DNA from: Betaproteobacteria bacterium HGW-Betaproteobacteria-18
Lineage (GTDB): Bacteria; Pseudomonadota; Gammaproteobacteria; Burkholderiales; Burkholderiaceae_C
NCBI GenBank assembly: GCA_002842265.1
Contig: PHCO01000048.1
Span: 1 to 33,298, forward strand
Reading direction: 5' to 3'
Length of the DNA stretch: 33,298 nt
Each line of letters opens with the position of its first letter. The stretch's first letter is position 1. Shown here piece after piece: positions 15,226 to 25,482 of this stretch. The notes beneath the pieces were generated by a model. That model was not told the DNA's origin. It saw only the letters and a list, made by a program, of their open reading frames with translations, and did not search any database. The translations under genes and the position numbers were made by a program.

Positions 15226-16743
15226 ATGAGTACACCTTTTCAACAACGCTGGCAGTTCTGGATTGACCGCGGCGGCACCTTTACCGACATCGTGGCGAAG
15301 CGCCCGGACGGCACGCTGCTGACGCACAAGCTGCTGTCGGAAAACCCCGAGCAGTACCGCGATGCGGCGGTGGCGGGTATCAGGCACTTGCTTGGGCTGC
15401 AAGCGGGCGAGCTCATCACGCCCGAGCGGGTGGCGTGCGTCAAGATGGGCACGACGGTGGCCACCAATGCGTTGCTGGAGCGCCAGGGCGAGCCCACGCT
15501 GCTGGTGACTACGCGCGGTTTTCGCGATGCGCTGCGCATTGCCTATCAAAATCGGCCGCGGCTGTTTGACCGCCATATTGTGCTGCCCGAGCTGCTTTAC
15601 AGCTTCGTGGTGGAGGCCAAGGAGCGCATGGGGGCGCACGGCGATGTCGTTCAGGCGCTCGACGAGCCGCTCTTGAAGGAAGCGCTGCTGGCGCAATACC
15701 AAAGAGGGCTGAGGGCTGTTGCCATCATCTTCATGCATGGTTACCGTTACACCGCGCACGAGAAGGCGGCCAAACGCATTGCACAGGAGCTGGGCTTTAC
15801 GCAGATCAGCTGCTCGCACGAGGTCAGCCCGATGATGAAGTTTGTCAGCCGCGGTGACACCACCGTGGTCGATGCCTACCTGTCGCCCATTTTGCGGCGC
15901 TATGTGGACCAGGTGGCCGCCGACATGCCAGGGGTCAAAATTTTCTTCATGCAGTCCTCGGGCGGCCTGACCGACGCCCATGCGTTCCAGGGCAAGGATG
16001 CCATTTTGAGCGGCCCGGCAGGGGGCATTGTGGGCATGGCGCGCACCGCCGCGCTGGCTTTTCAGGGGGCCGCCGGCCAGCCACCAGACGCTGCACAGGC
16101 TGCCTCCGGTGGCGCCATCGCCGGACCGATCCGGGTGATCGGTTTTGACATGGGGGGCACCTCTACCGACGTGTCGCACTATGCCGGGGAGTTTGAACGC
16201 GAGTTTGAAACCCAGGTGGCCGGCGTGCGGATGCGCGCGCCGATGATGAGTATCCACACCGTGGCCGCTGGCGGCGGCTCGTTGCTGAAGTTTGACGGCG
16301 AACGTTTTCGCGTCGGACCGCAGAGTGCCGGGGCCAACCCCGGCCCGGCCTGCTATCGGCGTGGCGGCGCGCTGGCGGTGACCGATGCCAACGTCATGGT
16401 CGGCAAGGTCCAGCCCAACTACTTTCCCAAGCTGTTTGGCCCCCAGGCCGATGAAGCGCTCAGCTTCGAGGCGGCCCAGGCCCAGTTTGAGGTGTTGGCC
16501 CGGCAGAGCGGACGCAGCCCGGAGGCGGTGGCAGAAGGCTTCATCAACATTGCCGTGCAGCAGATGGCCAACGCCATCAAGAAAATTTCGGTGGCGCGCG
16601 GCTACGACGTGACGCGCTACACCTTGCAATGTTTTGGCGGCGCCGGCGGCCAGCATGCCTGCCTGGTGGCCGACGCCCTGGGCATGACGTGCGTGCTGGT
16701 GCACCCACTGGCGGGTGTATTGGCCTGGCGGATCAGAGCGTGA
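15226..16743 (+). pseudogene. Hydantoinase/5-oxoprolinase, N-terminal part of a frameshifted gene
   Basis: This frame gives 505 residues with the HyuA/oxoprolinase actin-like ATPase: [10 protein letters not shown] at about residue 13 and [12 protein letters not shown] at about 306. The start at 15226 is preferred to ATG 15217 because GGAAG precedes it. The frame runs on through [18 protein letters not shown], then meets a stop at 16741-16743 after [13 protein letters not shown]. In family members this place reads GVLSAYGMGLAD and continues. Joining TTG to GGCCTGGCG fits loss of about 16 nt (the SAYGM codons), which shifts the frame. The rest of HyuA and all of HyuB lie in the next frame. Intact proteins hydrolyse 5-oxoproline or hydantoins with ATP. 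Confidence 0.82.
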
Positions 16744-18839
16744 TACGCGAACAAGCGGTTGAGCTCAAATTGTCGGCCGCCGCCATGCCTGACATCGAGG
16801 CCAAACTGCTGGCCCTGGCCATGGCCGCACGTGCTGAACTGGTGCGACAACAGGTCAGTACCTGCACCGTCTCGCTGTTCCAGCGCGTGCATGTGCGTTA
16901 TGAGGGCAGTGACTCGGCGCTGGTGGTGCCGTTTGGCTCGGTGGCAGAGATTGAAACTGGTTTCGAGGTCGCCTACCAGCAGCGCTTTGCCTTTTTGATG
17001 CAGGGCAAGGCGCTGGTGGTCGAGGCGGTGTCGGTCGAGGCCGTGGTGGCCGGCGATGCGCCCGCCGAGCCCCGTTTGCCGACCTTTGCGCCGCGCGCGG
17101 TGCCGCGGCGTGACACGGTGCGCATGTTCTCGGGCGGGCGCTGGCATGACGCGGCCCTGGTGGTGCGTGAAGACTTGCGCGCGGGCGACGTGATTGCCGG
17201 CCCGGCCATCATTGCCGAGCAAAACGCCACCACCGTGGTGGAGCCGGGCTGGGTTGCCAATTTGACCTGCCTTAACCATCTGATCCTGACCCGGCAGGCG
17301 CAGCGTGCCATTGAATTTGCGATCGGTACGCAGGTCGATCCGGTCTTGCTGGAAGTGTTCAACAACCTGTTCATGAACATCGCCGAGCAGATGGGCCTGC
17401 AATTGCAAAACACGGCCTACTCGGTCAACATCAAGGAACGGCTCGACTTTAGTTGCGCCCTGTTTGACGCTGCGGGCAACCTGATTGCCAATGCGCCGCA
17501 CATGCCGGTGCATTTGGGCTCCATGGGGGAAAGCATCAAGACCGTCATTCGTGAGAACGCCGACACCATGCGCACGGGGGATGTTTATGTGCTCAACGAC
17601 CCCTACCATGGCGGCACGCACCTGCCCGACATCACCGTCATCACCCCGGTTTATCTGCCTCAGGCAGCTACTGACAAGCCGCAGTTTTATGTCGGTTCGC
17701 GCGGCCACCATGCCGACATCGGCGGTACCACGCCGGGCTCGATGCCGCCGTTTTCGACCCACATCGAAGAAGAAGGCGTGCAAATCAACAATGTCAAGCT
17801 GGTGGCGCAAGGCGTGCTGCAAGAGGCGCAGATGCTGGCGCTGCTGCAGAGCGGGCCCTACCCCAGCCGCAACCCGCAGCAGAATATGGCCGACCTGAAA
17901 GCCCAGATTGCAGCCAATGAGAAGGGGGTGCAAGAGCTGCGCAAGATGGTCGCGCAGTACGGCCTGCCCGTGGTGCAGGCTTACATGGGCCATGTGCAGG
18001 ACAACGCCGAAGAATCGGTGCGCCGCGTCATCACCCGACTAAAAAATGGCAGTTTTACCCTGCCACTGGACAACGGCGCACAGATCCAGGTGGCGCTGCG
18101 GGTCGATGCCGCTGCGCGCACGGCCGAGGTTGATTTCACCGGAACCTCGCCGCAGCAAAGCAACAACTTCAATGCGCCCACCGCGGTGTGCATGGCGGCG
18201 GTGCTTTATGTGTTTCGCACGCTGGTTGATGACGACATTCCGCTCAACGCCGGCTGCCTCAAGCCCATCAAGGTCATCATTCCTGCGGGTTCCATGCTTA
18301 ACCCCAATCCGCCCGCCTCGGTGGTGGCAGGCAATGTGGAAACTTCAAGCTGTATCACCAATGCGCTGTATGGCGCTTTGGGGGTGATGGCGGCCAGCCA
18401 GTGCACCATGAACAACTTCACTTTTGGCAACGCCCGGTACCAGTATTACGAGACCATTTCTGGCGGCTCGGGCGCGGGCGAGGGTTTCAATGGCACCCCC
18501 GTGGTGCAAACCCACATGACCAATTCGCGCCTGACCGACCCCGAGGTGCTGGAATTCCGTTTTCCGGTGCGACTGGAAAGCTACGAAATTCGCCAGAATT
18601 CTGGGGGGGGCGGTCAGTGGCAGGGGGGCAATGGCGGGGTGCGCCGTTTGTCCAACGGACGCCGTCATGGCGCTTTTGGCATGGCCGGTGGCCAAGCCGG
18701 CCAGGTGGGCATCAACCGTGTGGTGCGCGCCGACGGCCGGGTTGAAGCGCTGGGGCATATTGGCCAGGCCGAGATGCAGGTCGGCGATGTGTTTGAAATT
18801 CACACCCCTGGAGGGGGGGGATTTGGTGCCTGCAAGTGA
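16740..18839 (+). pseudogene. Hydantoinase/5-oxoprolinase, C-terminal part of the frameshifted gene (HyuA C-terminus plus HyuB)
   Basis: From about 16719 the +1 frame continues the same protein: [16 protein letters not shown], the HyuA C-terminal domain to about 17320, then the complete HyuB domain (VDPVLLEVFNNLFMNIAEQM onwards, HHADIGGTTPGSMPP, and a Gly-rich GGGGFGACK end). Total length with the upstream part is about 1,200 residues, matching single-chain bacterial 5-oxoprolinases. A GTG at 16740 overlaps the upstream TGA and could allow reinitiation, but has no ribosome-binding site and lies inside the HyuA domain, so two independently folded proteins are unlikely. Coordinates start at that GTG. 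An assembly error would also explain the break. Confidence 0.82.
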
Positions 18840-18903
18840 AGCCTGTTGCATGCCTGGAACAGTGATTGCCCAGTTATGATTCGTCCAACACAAGGTTTCC
18901 TCC

Positions 18904-20292
18904 ATGCGCATCATTATTCTGGGCGCCGGGCGTGTTGGCGAAAGTGTCGCCGAGAGCCTGGTTTCCGAGCAAAACGACATTACCCTGATTGACCCCGACC
19001 CCGAGTTGCTGCGCGACCTGGAGGACCGGCTCGACCTGCGCGGCGTGCCGGGCAACGGCATTCAGCCCTCGGTCTTGCGCCGCGCCGGTGCCGAAGATGC
19101 CGACCTGTTTGTGGCCTGTGCCGCGCTCGACGAGACCAACCTGACGGCCTGCAAGGTGGCGCACGATGTATTTGGCATCCAGGTCACGGTGGCGCGCCTG
19201 CGCTCGCCCGAATTTGAAGAGGGCGGCGAGCTGCTGGGCAAAACCGGCTTTGGCGTAAGCCATGTGATATGCCCGGAAGAGTCGGTGATGCACTACATCC
19301 ACAAGCTCATCGACTACCCCGAGGCCTTGCAGGTGCTGGAGTTTTCGCGCGGGCGCGCCCACCTGATTGCGGTGCGTGCCGCGCAGGGCAGTGCCCTGGT
19401 GAATCACACCATCCGTGAATTTCGTGCCCTGTTTCCGTGGGCCGAAATGCGTGTGGTGGCGGTCTATCGGCAAGACGCAGAGATGCCGATTGCGCCCGAT
19501 ACCCGTGTGCTGCCGGGTGACGAGGTCTTTGTGCTGGCCGACAGAGACAAGATTCGCGAAGTGCTGCGCGCCATTCACAACCATGACAAACCAGTGCGCC
19601 GCGTCATGATTGCCGGTGGTGGCAAGGTGGGCTTGCGCCTGGCGCGCAGCCTGGTCGGGCAGTGCGAGGTGAAACTGATCGAGCGTGACCGCAAGCGTTG
19701 CAAGTATCTGGCCGGCGAGCTTCCGGCGAACATGCTGGTGCTCGAGGGCGACTCGGCCGATGAAAACCTGCTGATTGAAGAAGGCGTGAGTGAGATGGAT
19801 TTGTTCATCTCGCTCACCAACGACGACGAAGACAATATTTTGTCGGCCATGCTGGCCAAGCGCCTGGGTGCGACGCGGGTCATTGCGCTGATCAACCGGC
19901 GCATTTACGCTGAAATGATGCAAGGCAGCACCATTGACATTGCCATCTCGCCGGCCCAAACCGTCATTGGTGAACTGCTGGTGCATGTGCGTCGTGGCGC
20001 GTTGGCGGCGGTGCACAGCTTGCGCCGCGGCGAGGCCGAGGCGCTGGAGGGGGTGGCGCGGGGCGACATCAAGTCATCGCAACTGGTGGGGCGTCGCATT
20101 GAGCAGATCAAGCTGCCCGATGGCGCGCGCTTTGGCGTCATTGTGCGCGGCGAGGGTCGCAGCTGCGAGGTGTTGATGCCACACCATGACCTGGTGATTC
20201 TGGAGGCTGACCACATCATCATCTTCATTCCCAACAAGCGCTTGCTCAAGCCGGTTGAAAAATTGTTCCAGGTGAGCGCCAGCTTTTTCTAG
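18904..20292 (+). CDS. trkA: Trk potassium uptake NAD-binding protein TrkA
   Basis: The 462-residue protein is a tandem RCK protein: the first Rossmann motif ILGAGRVGESVA lies at residues 4-16 and the second, IAGGGKVGLRLA, at about 235. Each is followed by an RCK-C regulatory domain (about 140-220 and 370-455). TrkA binds NAD(H)/ATP on the cytosolic face of the TrkH channel and gates potassium uptake. Its length matches E. coli TrkA (458). The stop lies 3 nt before the trkH start, so both are cotranscribed. Confidence 0.95.
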   Translation: MRIIILGAGRVGESVAESLVSEQNDITLIDPDPELLRDLEDRLDLRGVPGNGIQPSVLRRAGAEDADLFVACAALDETNLTACKVAHDVFGIQVTVARLRSPEFEEGGELLGKTGFGVSHVICPEESVMHYIHKLIDYPEALQVLEFSRGRAHLIAVRAAQGSALVNHTIREFRALFPWAEMRVVAVYRQDAEMPIAPDTRVLPGDEVFVLADRDKIREVLRAIHNHDKPVRRVMIAGGGKVGLRLARSLVGQCEVKLIERDRKRCKYLAGELPANMLVLEGDSADENLLIEEGVSEMDLFISLTNDDEDNILSAMLAKRLGATRVIALINRRIYAEMMQGSTIDIAISPAQTVIGELLVHVRRGALAAVHSLRRGEAEALEGVARGDIKSSQLVGRRIEQIKLPDGARFGVIVRGEGRSCEVLMPHHDLVILEADHIIIFIPNKRLLKPVEKLFQVSASFF

Positions 20293-20295
20293 ACC

Positions 20296-21756
20296 ATGTC
20301 CAGCCTGGCTCCGGTTTTCAACATTCTGGCCCGCATCATGGTGGGCTATTCCTTCCTTTTTCTGGTGCCCATGGCTTGGGCCTGGGCGCTTGACAGCACC
20401 GCTTTGGTTGACGTCTGGCTGCACGGCATGGCCATCACCTCGGGCGTCGGCCTGATCGTCTGGCTGGCAACGGCGCGCTTTCAGCGCGAACTGCTGCCAC
20501 GCGACGGCTTCTTGCTGGTCAATCTGGTGTGGACGGTGCTGCCCGCTTTTTCTGCCGTGCCGCTGGTGCTGGCGGTGGACGGCCTGAGCTGGACCGATGC
20601 CTACTTCGAGGCCATGAGCGGGCTGACCGCCACGGGCGCGACGGCCTTGTCAGGGCTGGATGGCCTGCCGGTATCTGTCAATGTGTGGCGCTGTTTCCTG
20701 CAACTCATCGGTGGCCTGGGTGTGATGTTGCTGGTGGTGGCTGTGCTGCCGCTGCTGGGCCTGGGCGGCGTGCAGCTTTACAAGGCGGAAACCCCCGGCC
20801 CCATGAAAGATGCCCGCCTGACCCCGCGCATTGCCGAGACCGCACGCGGCCTGTGGGGGGTGTATTTTGTGTTTTCTCTGGTCTGCATGCTGGCTTATCA
20901 CTGGGCGGGCATGAGCTGGGCCGATGCCTTCATGCACATGTGCACCACCATGGGACTGGGCGGGTTTTCGTCCCACGATGCCAGCTTTGGCTTCTGGAAC
21001 TCGCGCGACATCGAACTGGTGGCCATTGTGTTCATGTCGCTGGCGGGCATCAGCTTTGCGCGCTACTTCATCGTGTGGCGTGCGCGCTCGTTGCGCTCCA
21101 TGCTGCTCGATGCCGAGGTGCGCGCCTATGTGTTTACACTGCTGGCATCGGTGCTGGGGCTGGCTGCGGTGCTGATTTTTCATGACACGTTTGGGCACCC
21201 GCTGGAGGCCTTGCACACGGCGGCTTTTCATGTGGTGTCGCTGGCCACCACCACCGGTTATGCGTCGGCTGACTACGCCCTGTGGCCGGTGTTTGCCCCG
21301 GTGTGGCTGATGTTTTTGGGCGCCTTTGTGTCGTGCGCTGGCTCGACCGGCGGCGGCATCAAGATGGTGCGCATGGTGCTGCTCATCAAGCAGTCGCGCC
21401 GCGAACTGGTGCGTGCCATTCACCCCCGGGTGGTGAACCCGGTGACCATGGGGCGCGCCACCATTCCGGCCACCGTGATCGCGGCCGTCATGGCCTACAT
21501 GCTGATTTACGGGGCCAGCACGCTGGGGCTGACCATGCTGATGTTGCTCTCGGGGCTGGACATCGTCACCGCCTTTTCAGCCGTGGTGGCCACGGTGAAC
21601 AACATCGGTCCGGGTTTGGGGCTGGTCGGGCCGGCCTCCAATTTTGGTGTGCTCAATGATTTTCAGACCTGGATTTGCACCGTGGCCATGCTGCTGGGGC
21701 GGCTTGAATTGCTGGCCGTGATGGTGCTGTTTGTGCCCCAGTTCTGGCGCAAGTAA
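20296..21756 (+). CDS. trkH: Trk potassium uptake channel TrkH
   Basis: This 486-residue membrane protein contains the four-repeat potassium-channel fold. Pore-loop filters are visible as SGLTATGATAL, TMGLGGFSSHD, TTTGYASADY and NNIGPGLG, and GSTGGGIKMVRM is the TrkH/KtrB signature. It starts 3 nt after trkA and forms the complete Trk system with it. It is unrelated to the catabolic genes on either side. Confidence 0.95.
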   Translation: MSSLAPVFNILARIMVGYSFLFLVPMAWAWALDSTALVDVWLHGMAITSGVGLIVWLATARFQRELLPRDGFLLVNLVWTVLPAFSAVPLVLAVDGLSWTDAYFEAMSGLTATGATALSGLDGLPVSVNVWRCFLQLIGGLGVMLLVVAVLPLLGLGGVQLYKAETPGPMKDARLTPRIAETARGLWGVYFVFSLVCMLAYHWAGMSWADAFMHMCTTMGLGGFSSHDASFGFWNSRDIELVAIVFMSLAGISFARYFIVWRARSLRSMLLDAEVRAYVFTLLASVLGLAAVLIFHDTFGHPLEALHTAAFHVVSLATTTGYASADYALWPVFAPVWLMFLGAFVSCAGSTGGGIKMVRMVLLIKQSRRELVRAIHPRVVNPVTMGRATIPATVIAAVMAYMLIYGASTLGLTMLMLLSGLDIVTAFSAVVATVNNIGPGLGLVGPASNFGVLNDFQTWICTVAMLLGRLELLAVMVLFVPQFWRK

Positions 21757-21790
21757 AGTTCCCCCTTATTTTTCTAACAGGAGACTCCTC

Positions 21791-22216
21791 ATGCCCATCA
21801 CCAAAGGCTGCCAACAACTCGTGGCCGAGGCCATGGCCCAGGTCAAGACCTACTCGGTTGACGACGTCAAGGCCCGTTTGAGCGATCCCCATGTGCAAAT
21901 TGTTGACATCCGCGATGTGCGCGAACTGGAGCGCGAAGGCACGGTGCCAGGCTGCTTTAACGCACCGCGCGGCATGCTGGAGTTTTGGGTGGACCCGGCC
22001 TCGCCCTATTACAAACCGGTATTTGGCGATGCGTCCAAGGAATTCATCCTGTTTTGCGGTGCCGGCTGGCGCAGTGCGCTGGCCACCCAGGCCCTGCAAG
22101 CCATGGGCATGCGCAACGTGGCGCACATCGACGGCGGTTTTACCGAGTGGGTCAAGCAGGGCGCACCGGTGGAAACCTATGAACAACACAAGGCGCGCCG
22201 CCACGCCAAGGCTTAG
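21791..22216 (+). CDS. Rhodanese-like sulfurtransferase
   Basis: The 141-residue single-domain rhodanese has an active-site loop CGAGWR at residues 89-94 with catalytic Cys89, the VDIRDVRELEREGTVPG block (38-54) and a closing HIDGGFTEWVKQGAPV. It would carry a persulfide on Cys89 for sulfur transfer, cyanide detoxification or thiol metabolism; the acceptor is not evident. The ATG at 21791 is preceded by ACAGGAGA at 7 nt. The product has no signal peptide and should be cytosolic. Confidence 0.92.
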   Translation: MPITKGCQQLVAEAMAQVKTYSVDDVKARLSDPHVQIVDIRDVRELEREGTVPGCFNAPRGMLEFWVDPASPYYKPVFGDASKEFILFCGAGWRSALATQALQAMGMRNVAHIDGGFTEWVKQGAPVETYEQHKARRHAKA

Positions 22217-22238
22217 GTCGGCATATAGGGTACAAGCC

Positions 22239-22643
22239 ATGAAATTCAATGCCGTGTTGTTTGACTGTGACGGTGTGCTCGTGGACAGCGAGCCCATGAC
22301 CAACCAGGTGCTGCGCGACATGCTCGAAGTATCTGGCTGGTCCATGACGCTGACCGAGTGCATGAGCTTCTTTGCGGGACGTGTTTTTAGCGGCCATGAA
22401 ATGCCGCGCTCCAAGCCCGCACCCGATGTCTATCTGGCGGCTGCCGGGCATCTGAACGTGCCAGGTCATCAGTGCCTGGTGATTGAAGACACCCACGTGG
22501 GTGTCACGGCGGGCGTGGCGGCCGGCGCCACCGTGTGGGCTTACAGTCCGCAACCGGTAGGGGATGTCGCCCTGCTGCTGGCGGGTGCGAGCCAGGTGTT
22601 TCGTCGCATGGACGATGTGCCGGAGCTGTTAGCGGCCAGGTGA
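22239..22643 (+). pseudogene. HAD-superfamily phosphatase with a large in-frame internal deletion
   Basis: Only 134 residues remain of a family usually about 220-230 long. The N-terminus has motif I, FDCDGVLVDSEP (Asp9, Asp11), and the C-terminal half has Lys59 in SKPAPD and motif IV VIEDTHVGV (Glu83, Asp84). The cap domain and motif II (Ser/Thr) that should lie between are missing: residue 48 (FFAGR) runs directly into VFSGHEMPRSKP at about 22382. The frame is preserved, but a protein without cap and motif II is unlikely to be an active phosphatase. The 3' end overlaps the convergent AraC gene by 15 nt. Confidence 0.8.
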
Positions 22644-23717
22644 TCCAGGCGCGGCGCCGACCGCATGCCTGAATTCCGCAGGGGATTGCCCGGTCCAGCC
22701 CTTGAAGGCGCGCATGAAACTTTTTTCGTTTTGAAATCCGCTGGCCTCTGCAATCTGTTTGATGGGGCGGTGGGTGCGAAGCAACAGGTCTTGCGCCCGC
22801 TGCCTGCGCACCTCGTCTTTCAGTGCCTGCAATGACGCGCCTTCATCCTTGAGTTGCCGGTGCAGGGTGCGCGGCGACATGGCCAGCAGCGCGGCCAGGT
22901 CGCTGGCGCTGTGCGTGTTGGCGGGTTGGGTACTCAAGGCCTGGCGCACCCGCTGCACCAGCAGGCGGTCGCGCCGGTATTGCAAAACAGTCAGGGGCAG
23001 GGCGCGCTTGAGCATCTGCCGCAAAGCGGCCTCGTCACGTTTGAGCGGCAATGTCAGGTAGCGCGCATCGAAACTGATCGCGGCTGATGCGGCATCAAAC
23101 GTCGTGGGGCCGGAGAACAACACGCCGTACACGTCCTGATGCGCAGGCGCGGTAAACGGGAACTGTGCGCCCTGCAAGGCAATGCGCGAGTCAATCAGCC
23201 AACAGGCCAGACCATGAAAATTGCGCAACACCGAGACCAGGCAGAACTCGCGCAGCGCTTGCAACTCACGGTGTTCAGTAATCGTCAGCGTCGCCTGATC
23301 TCCCGTGGTGGCGAGCTTGAGGCTGATGTCGTCGGCCATCAGACCATGGTGGCGGCACCAGCGCTGCAAGGCCACGCCCAGGCTGGGTGCGCTGATGGAG
23401 GCGCGCGCCAGCATGCCGTAGCTGCCCCAGGGCAGGCGGCGGCTGAACCAGCCAAGCGCCTCGTCGTCGAGCTCCTGCATGGCTGCGCCCGAGATGCGCT
23501 CCATTTGCAAGGCGCTGATCCGATGCCTGGGATTGAGTAAAAAGTTTGGCTTGATTTGTGCTGAGTGCAGCGCTTGTGCCGGGTTTTTTCCGTATTTCTC
23601 GTAGGCTTGCACAATGGCTTGTACAAAGGCGATCGGCGTGACAGCCAGCGATCTGGCATGGGCGCCCAGGACGCTCGGGGCGGGACAATCCTCGGCTGAA
23701 TGGTGTGCATTTGGCAT
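22629..23717 (-). CDS. AraC-family transcriptional regulator
   Basis: The C-terminal 90 or so residues form a double helix-turn-helix: SDLAALLAMSPRTLHRQLKD, then IKQIAEASGFQNEKSFMRAFKGWTGQSPAEFR, the AraC signature. The N-terminal domain (about residues 20-215) resembles the arabinose-binding-type sensor found in regulators of the OruR/ArgR-like group. The start at 23717 (MPNAHHSAED, 362 residues) is preferred; an in-frame ATG at 23813 would add 32 residues lacking family character. It diverges from liuB, so it may control the carboxylase genes, which is inferred from position only. Confidence 0.88.
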   Translation of the reverse strand: MPNAHHSAEDCPAPSVLGAHARSLAVTPIAFVQAIVQAYEKYGKNPAQALHSAQIKPNFLLNPRHRISALQMERISGAAMQELDDEALGWFSRRLPWGSYGMLARASISAPSLGVALQRWCRHHGLMADDISLKLATTGDQATLTITEHRELQALREFCLVSVLRNFHGLACWLIDSRIALQGAQFPFTAPAHQDVYGVLFSGPTTFDAASAAISFDARYLTLPLKRDEAALRQMLKRALPLTVLQYRRDRLLVQRVRQALSTQPANTHSASDLAALLAMSPRTLHRQLKDEGASLQALKDEVRRQRAQDLLLRTHRPIKQIAEASGFQNEKSFMRAFKGWTGQSPAEFRHAVGAAPGSPGR

Positions 23718-23848
23718 GGTGCAAAGTATCGCCAAAGATGGCACGATTTGCAACCTGTGTGACAACTCCGAACCCGCTATTGCCCTTATGCTCAGGCGGC
23801 GGTCCAATGGCACATCGGTCGCTGTTTTGAACTTTAGAAAGAGACATC

Positions 23849-25471
23849 ATGTCAGTTCTGGAAACCAAGCTCAATGCCCGCTCAAGCGACTTTGTGGCCA
23901 ACGCTACCGCCATGCGTGCCCTGGTGCAAGACCTCAACGCCAAGGTCACCCAGGTCGAAATGGGCGGTGGCGACGCCGCCCGCGCCAAACACACGGCGCG
24001 CGGCAAGCTGTTGCCGCGTGACCGCGTGCAAATGCTGCTGGATCCCGGCACGCCGTTTCTGGAGCTGTCGCCCCTCGCCGCTTTGGGCATGTACCCGGAC
24101 CGCGATGACTCTGACAGCGCGCCCGGTGCCGGCTTGATCGCCGGTATTGGCCGGGTGAGCGGCGTCGATTGCATGATTGTCTGCAACGATGCCACCGTCA
24201 AAGGCGGCACCTATTACCCGATGACGGTCAAAAAGCACCTGCGCGCGCAGGAAGTGGCGCAGCAAAACCGGCTGCCCTGCATTTACCTGGTGGACTCGGG
24301 CGGGGCCAACTTGCCCAACCAGGACGAGGTTTTTCCGGATCGCGACCACTTCGGCCGCATCTTCTTCAACCAGGCGACCATGAGCGCGCTGGGTCTGGCG
24401 CAAATTGCGGTGGTCATGGGAAGTTGCACCGCCGGTGGCGCCTATGTGCCGGCCATGAGCGACGAGGCCATCATCGTCAAGAATCAGGGCACCATTTTTC
24501 TGGGTGGCCCACCGCTGGTCAAAGCCGCCACCGGCGAGGTGGTCACCGCTGAAGACCTGGGCGGCGGCGACGTGCACACGCGGCTCAGCGGCGTGGCCGA
24601 CCACCTGGCGCAAAACGACATGCACGCGCTGGCGCTGGCACGCACGGCAGTCAAAAACCTGAACAAAAGTAAGCCATTGGCACCCGCAGACCATGCACCC
24701 GTAGCGCCCAAATATGCGGCTGAGGAGTTGTATGGCGTGATCCCGGTCGATACCCGCAAACCATTTGACGTGCGCGAGATCATCGCCCGCATCGTCGATG
24801 ACTCGGACTTTGACGAATTCAAGTCGCGCTTTGGCACCACGCTGATCACCGGCTTTGCCCGCATCGAGGGCATGCCGGTCGGCATCATCGCCAACAACGG
24901 CATCTTGTTCAGCGAATCGGCGCTGAAAGGCACGCACTTCATCGAGTTGTGCTGCCAGCGCAAAATCCCGCTGGTGTTCTTGCAGAACATCACCGGCTTC
25001 ATGGTCGGGCGCAAGTACGAAAACGAAGGCATCGCCCGCAACGGCGCCAAGATGGTGACGGCGGTCGCGACCGCAAGTGTTCCGAAGTTCACCATCATCA
25101 TTGGTGGCAGTTTTGGCGCCGGCAATTACGGCATGTGCGGCCGTGCTTTTGGCCCGCGCTTTTTGTGGATGTGGCCGAACGCGCGCATTTCGGTGATGGG
25201 CGGCGAGCAGGCGGCCAGCGTGCTGGCGACGGTGCGCCGCGATGGCATCGAACTCAAAGGCGGGCAGTGGAGTGCGGCAGAAGAAGAAGCTTTCAAAGCC
25301 CCGATCCGCCAGCAATACGAGGTGCAAGGCCACCCCTATTTCGCCACCGCGCGCCTGTGGGACGACGGCATCATCGACCCGGCCGACACCCGCCGCGTGC
25401 TGGCCTTGGGCTTGAGCGCCACGCGCAACGCGCCGATCGAAGACACCCGCTTCGGTTTGTTCCGGATGTGA
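23849..25471 (+). CDS. liuB: 3-methylcrotonyl-CoA carboxylase, beta (carboxyltransferase) subunit
   Basis: The 540-residue protein is an acyl-CoA carboxylase carboxyltransferase. It has two crotonase-like halves, with [19 protein letters not shown] and [20 protein letters not shown], matching MccB in motif and length. With the biotin subunit (liuD) it carboxylates 3-methylcrotonyl-CoA to 3-methylglutaconyl-CoA. The SGGANLPNQ form is characteristic of the methylcrotonyl rather than the propionyl enzyme. It heads the second part of the liu cluster, 12 nt before liuC, with an AGAAAGAGA ribosome-binding site. Confidence 0.94.
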   Translation: MSVLETKLNARSSDFVANATAMRALVQDLNAKVTQVEMGGGDAARAKHTARGKLLPRDRVQMLLDPGTPFLELSPLAALGMYPDRDDSDSAPGAGLIAGIGRVSGVDCMIVCNDATVKGGTYYPMTVKKHLRAQEVAQQNRLPCIYLVDSGGANLPNQDEVFPDRDHFGRIFFNQATMSALGLAQIAVVMGSCTAGGAYVPAMSDEAIIVKNQGTIFLGGPPLVKAATGEVVTAEDLGGGDVHTRLSGVADHLAQNDMHALALARTAVKNLNKSKPLAPADHAPVAPKYAAEELYGVIPVDTRKPFDVREIIARIVDDSDFDEFKSRFGTTLITGFARIEGMPVGIIANNGILFSESALKGTHFIELCCQRKIPLVFLQNITGFMVGRKYENEGIARNGAKMVTAVATASVPKFTIIIGGSFGAGNYGMCGRAFGPRFLWMWPNARISVMGGEQAASVLATVRRDGIELKGGQWSAAEEEAFKAPIRQQYEVQGHPYFATARLWDDGIIDPADTRRVLALGLSATRNAPIEDTRFGLFRM

Positions 25472-25482
25472 GCGAGGACCCC

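Noticed and set aside
15037-16704. Long minus-strand open frame (555 codons) opposite the oxoprolinase gene
   Set aside because: Antisense to a clear HyuA domain; low-complexity His/Gln/Arg-rich product with no recognisable motif.
16740-18839. Independent HyuB gene starting at GTG 16740
   Set aside because: The first 190 or so residues of that frame are the C-terminal part of HyuA, not HyuB, and no ribosome-binding site precedes the GTG, so a frameshifted single gene is the better reading.
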